A DNA stretch of 64,000 bases. Origin: Rhynochetos jubatus. Its lineage: Eukaryota > Chordata > Aves > Eurypygiformes > Rhynochetidae. Location: assembly GCA_027574665.1 (NCBI GenBank), contig CM050654.1, positions 29,407,722 to 29,471,721 on the forward strand, given 5' to 3'. This document shows, in pieces, positions 11,325-22,815 of this stretch; the first letter of the stretch is position 1; each line of letters begins with the position of its first letter. The translations under genes were made by a program, and so were the position numbers. The notes beneath the pieces were generated by a model. That model did no database searches, had not been told where the DNA came from, and saw only the letters and a program-made list of their open reading frames with translations.

Positions 11325-12640
11325 GTGGTAAAATAAATAGTAACAAATGTGTGGAACCAGATGCTACTCATGCAAGAGTTCTAAAGGAAATCAAATGTAA
11401 AATCTATAGTATGTTGCCTTATGTTTAAATCAGCCATAGTACCAAAGGAGCAAAAGGCAGAAAATGAGACCTACATTTTAGAAAGACGTCTGTGGGGATT
11501 CAAGGAGCTACACCCCACTAAACCAGACTGGGATATAGGTATATATGCATATATAGATATATGAAAATACATATATATAGATATTTTCTTTCAAATTAGT
11601 TGAAGTTACACAAAGAATACAGTTTGTAGATATCTGAATAAAAGTAAGAAATGGAGAAAGAATCCAAATGACAGATGGATGTCATGCTTCAGGAGTGCTT
11701 GCCAGTTTGTCAGTCATGAACAAGGACATGGATCAGTGTGGTCCAGAGGGTACAACAGAGCACCTGAATTTCCAAAAAAAACCCAAAAGCTGGTCAGGAA
11801 AAGAAGCTGACATGCAATACAAGAGCAGGTTCCACTGTGAATTAATAACTGTGCAAAAGTTTTGAAGCAAAGGGTAGGGAGAAGCAGAGAGTCCTCAGAA
11901 GAGCGTTAGATACCCAAGAGCTCTGGGCCGTTTGACCTACCCATGAATGATATGGAAAGGACATGAATATTGAAGGGGTAAAGCTTCCAATATAAAATTG
12001 TTTGTGAGATGGTGCAGAAAGGTCTCACAAGAGTCTGTGACTGGCTACTAAGCTGTCAGATGAAATGCAGTACTAATATAAGCAAATCAATGTACTTGAA
12101 GAAAAGAGCAAGAATACATGGAAATTGATAAGTGATAAATTATCTCTAAAAAGACCTTGAAGTCACTGGGGATAGTGCTATGAAAATATCTGCTTTTGCT
12201 TAGGCATCAGATCAAAAGAGTATTGGTGATTATGAAGAAATTAATAGAGACGTCATTGCAGTGATGTTTAAAGCCATAGGTTACCTTAACTTGGATGAAT
12301 ACTGAGAGCAATTTTGGCCATCCCATCTCAATAAAGATATAACAGAATTAAAAGCAATTCAGAAAAGAGTGATGATGATTAGAGACATGGAACAGTATTC
12401 ATATGAAAGTTACACAACAAAATTAGGAGTTACTGTCCTAGGTAAAAATGATTGAGAGAGAAATGCAATCAAGAGCTATAAAAACATTAATGGAATAGAG
12501 CTGTTGAGCAGAGAAATAGCCATTCTTTATTTCTCATACAACAGGGGCTAGAAGACACCTAATGAAATAATCACACAGAATTAAAACAAATAATTAAACT
12601 ATGGATGAAGTTTGGAACTGGATTCAAAGAGCAACTGCAG
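11325..12640 (+). mobile_element. Ancient CR1-clade LINE remnant (RT domain to 3' ORF2)
   Basis: Phrases of a CR1-type ORF2 can be followed in the correct order over about 1.3 kb. 'agatgctactcatgcaagag' and 'ttctaaaggaaatcaaatgt' (about 11360-11400) match the upstream RT region. 'ttaaatcagccatagtacca' lies near 11424-11443. 'gacatggatcagtgtggtcc' and 'agagggtacaacagagcacc' near 11725-11765 match the region before the conserved 'dfxkAF' box. 'gagctctgggccg' leads to 'atgaatgatatggaaagg' near 11943-11960 (reads MNDMER, from the family's LGPxLFNxFINDLE motif). A decayed FADD-box region lies near 11981-12003. Downstream come 'tgtgactggctact' (about 12035), 'cagatgaaatgcagtac', 'gaccttgaagtcactgggga' (about 12152) and 'gaacagtattcatatgaaag' near 12390. 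Many small indels and stops interrupt the frame, so it is long dead. Its type resembles the older CR1 lineages shared with turtles and crocodilians more than young chicken CR1. The 3' UTR end is not visible. An AT microsatellite (11531-11585) interrupts it. Confidence 0.82.
11531..11585. repeat. TA-rich microsatellite-like tract
   Basis: Imperfect ATATAT/GATATA units lie inside the ancient CR1 remnant, where the alignment to the LINE is broken. It probably arose by local expansion after insertion. Confidence 0.7.
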
Positions 12641-15600
12641 TAAAAATGTTAATTAACAGCTATTGAATACAGTATACAGATGAAATGTTTTGGTCAGGAT
12701 GTCCCTAAAGGTGCAATATATTTAGAAACTGAAAGTGATACAAGTGGAATAATCACTCTATGTACCTGCTGTATCCTTATATTATTTCCTAAGCATCTCT
12801 CACTGAGTGCAGGTGAATGGACGGAGCTTCAGTTTGATACAGACCTTAAGTTCTTACTCTCCCTCTTCAAGTGCTTTCATCTGCTTTCATCCAAACACAC
12901 ATTGTAATTGAACTAATGCAAATCTGGGAGCTCTGGAGCAGGTAACTAGGTGACCTTTTCAGAGGACACACAGGCCTTAAGCTATTTGGCTGTGTTAGGA
13001 AGTGAATTCTTCTATAAACAATGAAATTGGATTCACTGCATATGGTGTTCAGTTGTTCGTAAGTAGGTTATAGTCACATATCCAGCATATCCCCTTACAC
13101 ATTGTTCCTGCCTGCATGAAACCATACTTTAACCTCATATGCACCCATTGCCTTCTGCATTATTCTAGAAGAATTTCTATGGTATCCTTTGCTGCAACTC
13201 ATCCACCTCAAAAATTTTTTTTCAAGGAAAAGAGGTTTGCTGTCTGTCACATCAGTTATTTGCCCTACCACATAGTATAGTGGCCAATTGCAGAGACAAC
13301 AATGAGCAGCAGGGAGTGACAGGTAGGTGGTGACTATGTCAACAGTGCCGCCAAATGTTTTTGTCAATCTACAACTCTGGTACACGTCATATAATTAAGG
13401 AGAGAGAATCTGGCCCTGAATTATTTATCATTCCACTATGCATTCACACTCATTGAATATGGACAAAAACTGTGCTCTTAATTGCTGTCCGAATCTCTCA
13501 TCTCATGAGACACCAACAGCTCTCATCCGTCTAAGCTGACAAAGTTAATGTGTTTTGCATCATGATCTGTTCCTTTAATAAAGATTCTGGTCTCCCTGGG
13601 CTTAGATCTGTAGCTCTGCATTATACATAATCTCCTTAATCAGAGAACAAAAAATAGGTTAAAAGAATGCTAAAGCAAGCTCATAACCACTGGGAGATTC
13701 ACAGTGCAGGCTACAGCCTTTGCTAACGAAGCATAGCGGGTCACATTAGATTTCTGGGCTTTGCCTGCAGCAAGAAACCCACACACAATCCTGTGAGGTG
13801 CTTTGCTCCTTCGGGAACCTTGCAATGACAAGGATGCTCAGGTCCTCACAACTGCTAAGCGCCTTCAAGGACTGGAATATGACTATGAATTTTATTGCTT
13901 TCACTATGTATTTTTACCAACCTAACATAGTTTTAATTAATTTTATGTGTGGTTTGTATTACCTCTGTTTTGTTGTTTGGTGGGGGTTTTATTATTATTA
14001 TTTTGGAACTTTTAAATTACAGCTAGATTGGAAACACAATATTAATACAGAAATATGTACAAAACATGATAACCATCCTTAATAAACTTGGTTTGCACAG
14101 AAATACTGATATAGCCATAAGTTGCTCTCCTGCAAATACCTAAGTTACTGCACATGCCAGTGACAGAAGAGAAAGTTTTCAGGAGTGTCATTGGCTATTC
14201 ATGCGGCACACTCTGTTTTGCAGTATCCCAAAGCAGAGCATCATAAATTCAAAGGGAGCTCCTGTGGTTAGTACTCATGCCTGGAACAAAATACTAGCAC
14301 GGTTCTGATTTGATTGGTAACAAATTAAATTGACTTTTCTTCCCCAAGTCAAGTCTGTTTTGCCCATGAACATAACTGATGAGTGATTCCCTCCTGTTCT
14401 TGTCTCAAGCCACGAGCCTTTCCTTATGTTTTTTCCTCTCCATCCCACCAGTGAGCAAGCATGGTGCTTAGTTGCCATCTTGGCTTAAACCACAACAAAA
14501 GGTGAATCAAGAAAATTATTTGTTCCTGCTCAATCATGATGGACAAAACTGGAAAAATAACCTGCTGTGATGACTATACCTCTGCTAAGATTATATAGAT
14601 ATCACTTACCTACATGATGTCTAAATGCACATTCTGGTTTTCCATTCTTTTTGATGACCAGATCTTGCAAGCCTCATGCTTTCTTATGGTGCTTGTAGTC
14701 TAGGTGTTCTCACTATGCAAGCTGCAAGGGATCTCAGTAACTTCTTCTCAGCAACATGTTTGAATAGTGACCTGAGAGCTGTTTATAACAGAGAAAAAAA
14801 AAGGCATTAGGAAAAAAGGACTTAAACCAGTGGGCAGACTATACTCACCTCCTTGTAACCCCAATATCATGGCTTTTGCAGACACCCTCAACAGTTCATG
14901 CACCTCCGTGTTTATTTTCAGTGCTGTAGACATGACCATCTTTATGATTATCCCTTTATAACCTTCAAATGTTAGCTGGATGTTGGCTTGTCCTGAGTCT
15001 TACCATGAGCTTTTATACCCACCCTGGCATTCCTTTCTAGGCATGTTACTACATTCAGCATAGATTCGTATAGGTATAGGTACAGATACAGATAGAGATC
15101 ATGAGGGTGGATAGTCATCCTAGTTAAAATGTAGCTATGTTATTCCTGAAAGTCGATGTATTCAATAAACTCATACATTGACGTCAGTAAAGGTTGACAT
15201 AGATACAGTTCAATATTCTTCACAATTTATTTTGTCTAGATGAATTTCTGAAGCATTTCTCCCAGCATTACGTATGATGGTCTTGTCCTTTATCAACTGA
15301 AGAACCATAGAAATAATATAGGACTGCTCTCCAAAATTCAGAGGAAAAAACATATTTAAATGAGCAAAGCTGTTGCGAGTTCCAAAGACAGACTATTTTA
15401 AAGCATCAAGTTATGAGGAAACATTAAAAGGCAGAATCAACTTTAACAACTGAGAATCATTTTTATGATAGCCATAGCTTGCTATGAAACCTATTCTACA
15501 CACTCACTTAAATCATGATGGTTTTTGTGGTAATTCAGTTGTGCTAAGAATATCTTTACAATGATAAGAAAAGGAAGCAATAAATAGACAGACAATAGTT

Positions 15601-17455
15601 CTGCTTTAGACATTTTATATGAAAAAGTTGTAGAATCGTTTGTAATTTATATTCAAATGAAGATCCAAAGAGGAAATTTCTAAGATTAAGGTCAGTGAAA
15701 GGCAAAGAGTTATTAGATATTTTCAGACCCTGTTTCAGAAAAGCACAGTACTTTACTGCAAACTTTATGCAGCAATAAAACTCCCACTTCGGCCATTTTC
15801 CCTAGGAGGACTGTTGGACCTGAAGGGGGAATCACTCTGCGAAGGTGCTAGACTGGAAACCAGGAAATATGATTTGTCTTTCTAGGTTTACCTATGGAAT
15901 GGCACTAGACTTTTCAATTGTAGTTAGTTTTAAGTCTCAGACTGAGGTGTTCAATATATCTGCTTGTCTGCCACACGACCTTAGCAAGAAGTAAAGACCT
16001 TGAGTGTGTTCAAGTCTGCTACTTGAGTTCCCCAACACCTAGGGTTGCACTTATGACATGCTCAGGAACATGTACTCAGCAAACACATATTACACCTTAC
16101 GGATCCCTTGGGCATTTGGACCTCAGTTTCTCTATCTCTTGCTCCTCAAGACAGTTGGTGCAGATGAGCAATTCCTCTGAGTTAGACAGGGATTATTCAT
16201 CTGCTCATCTTTCCTTGAACACACATGGACACAGGCTTGTAGGTAGTTTTAATTTTATGAGGATGTATCAATTTGAGTTTATTTCTTTCCACAGAGAAAT
16301 AATATTTGGCTGAGGGAGTGAAGTGGCAGTTATTTTCTTTACTGAAATGATGGCAGTGAAAACAAAAAGGATGGGAAGGAATAGGTGAATTTTTAAAACC
16401 TTTTTTGTTATAGAATATACAGTATTATGAAAATATTTCCTATTTCTGATTATCATTAAAAAAACAAAGAAAATAAAAATGACCTTTTTATTTGTTCAGT
16501 GAAAAGCAGCTGGTCTGGCCTGTGAAGTACAAACTGGAAGGCTACATATGATAACGATGTTAACATTACAAAGGCATCTGTTCCCGTAGAGTCCATTAAG
16601 TGTTGTTTCTGATTTTTCTGCTGACTAATAGGTAGGAACCTAAGAATCTCTGCAAGATTTTGTAGGATTTTACTCATGTGAAAGAAAAATTTCCAGTATC
16701 ACATGCTATATTGTTAAGCATTTTTTCTCAAGGGCCAAAGCAATTTTACAGGTCATCATTTTTTTTCTTGCAGTACCACCTGCCCAAACTACATGGTCAG
16801 ATTATTTCCATTTCTTTCACCTCCTCAGAGGTTTTTAATTGCTCCACACTGTTAATATAAGAACATCCTATTTTCCACCTCCTGCAGCCCTGGTACTCTG
16901 TATAGTTTATACTGCTTACAATTGATTTCCCACTGATAACTCCCATACAACCCAGTGAGCTGCCAGGCACACTACACCTTAGATCCCTGATGAACCTCAG
17001 CTGCTCTGTCAGGCTCAAGCAGCTTGCAGACCATAGAAGTCTTTGCACAGAGGGGTAAAAAAAAAAAAGAAATCAACAGATTTTCCCAATTCTCCTTATC
17101 TTTACTTGGTTAGTGTCTTGCTGTGCATCATGCGCCAGCCCATTTCCCCCCACATATTCAAAGAAATCACTCAGGAAAAACTTTCCAAGTGCTATTAATC
17201 CTGTTCACTTGAATTAAGAAGCTGAGAAAAAACCCACAGCTTTAAACAGTGATGAAGAAAATTAAGGTTAATATTATAAAGATTAACAAGTTCCCTGGTG
17301 GAAAAAAACAGCTCAAGAAATAACTCAGTTCTTGTTTTTACTATGTCTTCTCCAGACATCCTGACCAGCTTATTTTATAATTCTCTACCTTCGTTCCCAT
17401 TTGTGTGCGGGACAGCTGTACCCTCTTTTGCCCAGTGCTTGTCTCCTAGAGAAAG
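12641..17455. other. Non-coding stretch, no gene recognised
   Basis: Unique sequence with no supportable gene; short frames (for example 13095-13385 minus, 13798-14082 plus) are unrecognised. It contains a 10-bp exact tandem duplication (tgctttcatc twice, 12872-12891). A phrase 'gaatctggccctgaattatt', typical of old amniote repeats, lies at 13407-13426. A degenerate GATACA/GTATAG hexamer tract lies at 15067-15098. A polypyrimidine tract ending in AG at about 16758-16773 has no matching exon. Confidence 0.55.
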
Positions 17456-17760
17456 TCATAGAATCATCAGATCACTTAGGCTGGAAAAAACCTTTAAGAT
17501 CATCAAGCCCAACCATTTACCTAGCACTGCCAAACCCACCACTGAACCATGTCCCACATCTACAGGTCTTTTAAATCCCTCCAGGGATGGTGACTCAACC
17601 ACTTCCCTGGGCAGCCCCTTCCAATGCCTGACAGCCCTTTCGGTGAAGAAATCTTTCCTCAATGCAATCTAAACATCCTCTGGCACAATTTGAAGGCATT
17701 TTTCTTGTTCTATTGCTTGTTACTTGGGAGAAGAGACCGACATCCACCTCACTACAACGA
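17456..17760 (-). mobile_element. CR1 LINE 3' fragment, well preserved
   Basis: The reverse complement of this segment is a CR1 3' end. Read on plus, it starts with the terminal repeat remnant catagaatcatcag (17459), then 'aggctggaaaaaacctttaa' and 'gatcatcaagcccaaccat'. It continues through 'ggtcttttaaatccctccag', 'ggatggtgactcaaccactt' and 'cctgggcagccccttccaat', then 'ttgttacttgggagaagaga' and ends near 'acctcactacaac'. The phrase set matches one of the CR1 subfamilies with the 'ggtgactcaaccacttccc' motif. It is 5'-truncated after roughly 300 bp, as most avian CR1 copies are. Divergence is modest, so it is much younger than the 11.3-12.6 kb element. The 124-codon frame at 17298-17672 and the 68-codon antisense frame at 17456-17662 are by-products of this repeat. 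Confidence 0.95.
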
Positions 17761-20700
17761 GAAATTTTCTATTAAATATAGGAAAAAAGGAGTTTGTCTT
17801 TGAAAATTATTTTAGTTCAAAAATTATGTTTTCATAAAGATAGACCGTAGAGGGAGGAAAAGTTCAGCCATCCCTATAAAAATTATTGATACTGTTACTG
17901 AGTTTGCTAGTAAGTTATAAGAGGACTAAGAGGGATGATATTACGTAAATCTGAAAAACTATTAGCAGAATCAAACTCAGCCAATATTCAATGGTGAATA
18001 TGCAATGAAATTATAAACATGCATAAAATTAAGCACACACTTAACCGCTTCACTAAACTCTGATTTGTGTCCAAGCTCCAATGACAGCAACATTTTTTTC
18101 ATATTTTGTGCATAGAATGAGAGACACCTGAAGGTAGCAGGTAGGTTGATTAGTATTTGAAATAACTGTCTATTAAAATGTAAATTAAATAAATGCTACT
18201 GCCTGGAAAATAAATGAGTTTTTAGCAACTGTCATCAGACCTGGACTCCACCTTCAGCTTCTCTGAACTCTCATCAGCTGGATTCTAGCCCAGATGAAGT
18301 GAGCAGGAGAGCACAGGGGCCTAATGAGAATAAATGGGAATTAGTTTAGCACTCTCACACAGCTAAATTATCCAAAGATTGGTTACCTGTTTGGAGCAGG
18401 CTACCCGAGGATTTATTCAGCACAGGCGTGTGCAGGCAGAACTCCAGCATTTTAACCAAACAGGTTTTTGTCATGGACTTAATATAAAATAATTTGAATT
18501 GCATTAGGATTCTCCTCAGCAATGCCTCAAAGTCCAGCTTCTTCCTTGGAAATCTCCCAGATTCTAGCCTGTGCAAGAACAACGTGGGACTGATGTTAGT
18601 GTGTGAATCACAGCCTCTCTGTGCCTTTCATCTTTGCATTTAAATATCCACTGTTGCAGTTGTGCAAAGCTTGGGTGCAGCTCTGCCAAGAGTGAGAAGT
18701 AGCATCTTTTCAGCCCTAAAAGTTCAAAGCAGGGCTGGAGATGTGCGCTGGGCACATTTGTGGGGGGAGAAGGGATGTCAGAGGTTATAAAAACAATCCT
18801 CCTACAGCTGTGCCTGGGACAGGGAAGGTGCAGACATAGCATCAATGGGCTGGCAAGGAGTAGCACAGTGGTCACACTCGTGCTTAGAGGCGCATACTCT
18901 AACATGCCAGCAGCACCAAGAAGTCACAGAAAGTGATGGCTGCCCTTGCCCTCTTGAGAGGCTACAGTGCCACCTGCAGTACACAAACTGGTACCTTAGC
19001 AAGCACTGCAGGATGGGGATGCGAGAAAGCACTACATGCCCACCAGGTCCCATCAGCTCAATCCCTTCACACACCATCCCAAATGCAGGCGTACATGTAG
19101 CACAGGGGAACATATTGAAAATGCAGGTCAGAGTCCTGGGAAATGGAGCACAGATCACAGGGTGGTGTCCACAGAGGTTGTATTGTTGAGCTCAACTGAA
19201 TTCCAACATTTGTGCACATATGTTTAACTTCTTTATACTAACATCTTCAACCTCATTATTTATAGTATGTGGCCAAGATATGATGTATAAGCTCATATTG
19301 TCAGGGGAAAGAACTGTCAATTCATCCCTTGGCTCAGGTGTGGCCCTTAATTGTTCTGTGTGTCTTCTGCCAGAGACCAGACTCCTACACTGCTTAGCTG
19401 GAGTGAGTATAAAGAGAATAATACCTTTCCAAAAGCCCATGAGACTGTGTTTCCCCTAGAGAAATGTATCTCTAACTGTACCATTTTTGATAGTTAACAA
19501 AGTGATTTTTCTCTTAATACTGCATCTTCCAGCATGATTAATATGCCTAAGCAGTAAAACAAGGCTCTTCTGAGTTGCTGAAATACAACATAAGCAGAGG
19601 GCAAAGCTCTTTGTATCACTTAAATTGCAACCCTTGGTGCTCATTAGGAAAAGTAGTTTCCTGTTTGCTTTGAGCCAACCTAGTGCAGTGGGAAAGTAGA
19701 TGAAAAAACAGGTCTCTGTATGCTGTAAACTGCTGAGTTTCACCCTCAACAGCATGGAAGTGCCTGTTGACTGAAAGCTGAATAATGGTGATTTTTTTTT
19801 GACAGAGAAAAGAAAAAGCACAGATTATAATACACTATTATTCTTACTCTTCCTGAAAAATATCACAGAAGATTAATTGTGCAGATGTTAAAGTGCAGTT
19901 GTGGGACTTAGGAGATGGGCATTTATTTTTGCAGAATGCCACAGGCTGCATGGATGACCTTAGAAAACCTTTCTATGAATAGCATTTTACAAATTATTTA
20001 AATACTCCATACCATCTACACTCTGCACAGCATCCTAAAATTTCACTGTCAGCACCAGAGGTGGCTGCCTCTCTTCACAGATTTGCAGGGAATTTCTGAC
20101 TTTGAGCTTTTGAATGGCATTTGAGTTAGATCCCGGTAGTTACTGAAGATAAATGGTGTGAAGATTCTCCTTAGGGTTAAAAATAAATAAAAGAACTTAA
20201 GTTTCTAGTTCATTTGTCTCTAAACTGAGTAATCATAACATATAGCCTACAAAAAGGGGTAAAGATTCAGTAATGTAAGAAAAGTACTTTGAAGTTTTAA
20301 TTTTACAGAAACACAGATAGAAGAGATTGCATTTGCTACTGATACTTAACTTTGCAGGAAGCTTGTTGTCAACCCAAATTTTGACTATGTGGAGCCAGCA
20401 AGTCCCTTTAGAGGTCCTCCCCCTGAAAATTAAATAAACAATAAAAAAAAAATAAAAAATATGTTACCAAGAATGAACACGAGATTAGTATAATTAAAAT
20501 CAAACTGGCAATAGTGAGCTTTATCCAAAGCAGATCAGATTGTTCAAAGGAAGATATGACATTGGCTGGCTACCAGCTAATAGAAATAAATTCCTTGTTA
20601 AGAAGGAATGTGAGGGTAGAGCCAAAGGAAAGCCATGATTTCATTCCACATGAACAGGCAGGATTAATTTCTTAAACTCTTTTTCAAAGCACTGAAGCTC

Positions 20701-21779
20701 TTATCATGTAAATTTGTCATATAACAACATTGTATTTTGTCCACTAGAGTCTCTGCTAGGCACTAAAACACCACAGTCCTTCATCCCCCCCCTCCTACCC
20801 AGCCAGAGCTCCCACCAGCTGACTGCCTGGACCTGCTGCAGCCTTGTATAATAGGTAAATGTGCCCTCCAGCTGTAACAAGGTGGGGTGGGGGTTAGCAC
20901 AGGCACAGCTGTGTGTCTCAGAGTCTCTGCATGTAGCTTGACAAGTCCAGTATGGAGAAGGCCTTCCCTAAAACGTCTTCCCTCAATTTATTGAGTGGTT
21001 GGTGTGAAGGAAATCCTGACCTAATGCTGACAGTTCTCTTGTCTTTTTCTTGTATCTTCATTGGCAGAAAAGACCAATCTTTGGTTCCAATACCTAATTA
21101 TCTGATCACTGATAAAATCACTGCTTTAACACATACAGTACTGTGATTGCTGCTAGAAAACCAATGTTCCTCACAAGGAGAGATGAAGAAAGCTTTGCTT
21201 TTTCATAACTTATGCCAATAATAATCTAGTGAATCTAGAGGGTTGAAAGTGCCAGCTATAGTTTCTGTCACCTTGAATCCAATAACAAGTGAAACCACCC
21301 TCTGTGGCAAGGACTTATCTTTGTTCTTTGCCTTTGGACACATTCACACAATAGAACTATGAACCATGACTCTGATTTCTAAGCACTATACACAAATAGC
21401 TGTTATCTGATTAGAAAAAAAGACTAAGCTCACGTCCTTAGCATGAATCTGATTTTGCTCAGTTTTCACAATACATTCACAACTTGAATGAGAGAAAAAA
21501 GCGTACATAAGAAAAGAGATGATGACCCCTTTACCTTGAAAATAACATTTGAATTCTAAGAGCACAAAGGAAGAGAAATTAGGCCTGGTTTTTATCTTTA
21601 CCTGAGCTTGATTAGGTCATAGAAAGTTCAGGTAATACTCATGCCTCACAGCCACAATCATCACAGCAGTAGAGAAGCTAACAGAACAGAAAGAAATTAA
21701 TAGAAATTAAAACTTTTTAACGAATATTCCAGCTGCCTGATTGCAAAGAAAAGGTTCAAAATAAAAACTATCTAGAAGT
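17761..21779. other. Non-coding stretch, no gene recognised
   Basis: No supportable gene. Around 18560-19190 both strands stay open for over 110 codons (18845-19189 plus, 18802-19158 minus) in a slightly GC-richer patch. The predicted peptides are cysteine-rich but match nothing I recognise, and no splice sites frame them convincingly. A short G-rich word (ggtggggtggggg) lies at 20881-20893, and A-rich runs lie near 20440-20460. Confidence 0.5.
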
Positions 21780-21990
21780 GTATTGACACGTTCTGTTCTG
21801 ATTAGCATCCAAATTATGCGTCAGCAGCACAGCCAGTGAAAACTATTATCTGAGAGCACTCCCCTGACTTAAGGTGTTTTGAGAGGAAAATTTTAATTTA
21901 AAAATGTGGTGACCATGCACTTAAATATTTTAAATTATAATTATTATAAGACATTCATGAGATAGCATAAACAATCATCTTCCCTGTCTT
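21780..21990. promoter_or_regulatory. Possible conserved non-coding element
   Basis: Non-repetitive block with clustered regulatory-like words: tctgattagcatccaaatta, tatgcgtcagcagca (MAF/AP-1-like), and an AT-rich string of TTTAAAT/ATTATAAT words. It sits within long unannotated DNA. Assignment is by texture only. Confidence 0.2.
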
Positions 21991-22769
21991 ATTTTTTTCC
22001 AAAGTGATAAGGGGTTTTTGTTTGCTGTTCTCTTTTTTAACATAATTCCTCTACAATGTAAAATTGTCCAAGTAGATCAGAGGTTCAAATGTCACAGCTG
22101 GTATTTGCCACCATTTGCAAAAATTACTTATTAGTATTGAGGGAGGGGCCGGGGGAGGGGGGTGGGACAGGAATGTGAAAAATGGTTAAGCAAAGACATT
22201 CTGGAGTGATCTCATTTTCCAGAAATTTCCAGCTGGGCTGTATTCTGCCCATGTGTTTCCAAGATTCCCAAACTGGAGGCCCAAAATTAAGGTGCATAAA
22301 AACATGAAATCCTTTTTACTATTGTCTTTATATCTTCAGGTCTTGACTCAGACTGGCCAGATTTGCCTGTAGCCTATTGAGCTAAAGGGCATATCACTAT
22401 AGCATTCCATGGCCTACACAGAACCTTTTAATCTACACAAGCAGTTGGACTATTCATGCTATTGGAGAGGCCACAATTGCCCATTGCTTATATTAGGTCA
22501 AACAGTTGAAAATTCAGCAAAAACAAATCACAGAAGAGAACAGGGCTGTCAGCTCTAGGAAGCCCTCAGCTGCAGGAAAGGGGCAATGAACTCTTGGCTT
22601 GGAAAGTCACACAGAGAACTGGACATCACTGTATTAGATAGCAAGATAAGATTTCCCACCAGGTCTCTCTCAAATTTAAAAACACATTTATATTTGGTTT
22701 TGATGTGTCAGGATCTGATATCTTTCCTGACCATAAATAAACTTGCACTATAAATATGCTTACACTCCC
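21991..22769. other. Non-coding stretch with a G-rich motif
   Basis: No gene recognised. The segment from 22040 to 22140 resembles conserved unique sequence (contains cagctgg E-box and 'accatttgcaaaaatta'). It is followed immediately by a strong G-quadruplex motif at 22141-22166. The rest is unremarkable. Confidence 0.5.
22141..22166 (+). other. G-quadruplex motif (plus strand)
   Basis: Five G-runs of 3, 4, 5, 6 and 3 bases are separated by loops of 1, 2, 1 and 1 bases. This meets the usual four-run criterion with one spare run. It stands out sharply in an AT-rich neighbourhood. Function is unknown. Confidence 0.75.
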
Positions 22770-22815
22770 TTGTAAAATGTTTTGAAATCTTCTGATGAAA
22801 AGCACTAAATATGTA
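22770..22815 (+). repeat. Ancient retroposon tail (copy 1)
   Basis: 'ttgtaaaatgttttgaaatc' followed by 'ttctgatgaaaagcactaaa' matches the old amniote retroposon 3' tail 'gtaaagtgctttgagatccttggatgaaaagcgctatataa'. Two further copies are present in this window (33522 and 37166). The body of the element is not recognisable. The exact family (L3/CR1-linked LINE tail or SINE tail) is uncertain. Confidence 0.5.

Noticed and set aside
15060-15100. Telomere-like hexamers (tatagg, gataca)
   Set aside because: The units are degenerate and do not match TTAGGG. Treated as a minor simple repeat.
16755-16800. Polypyrimidine tract ending ttgcag, acceptor-like
   Set aside because: No plausible donor or coding interval follows, so it is probably chance.
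17298-17672. 124-codon open frame on plus
   Set aside because: Most of it is the antisense of the CR1 3' end at 17456-17760, so it is a by-product of the repeat.
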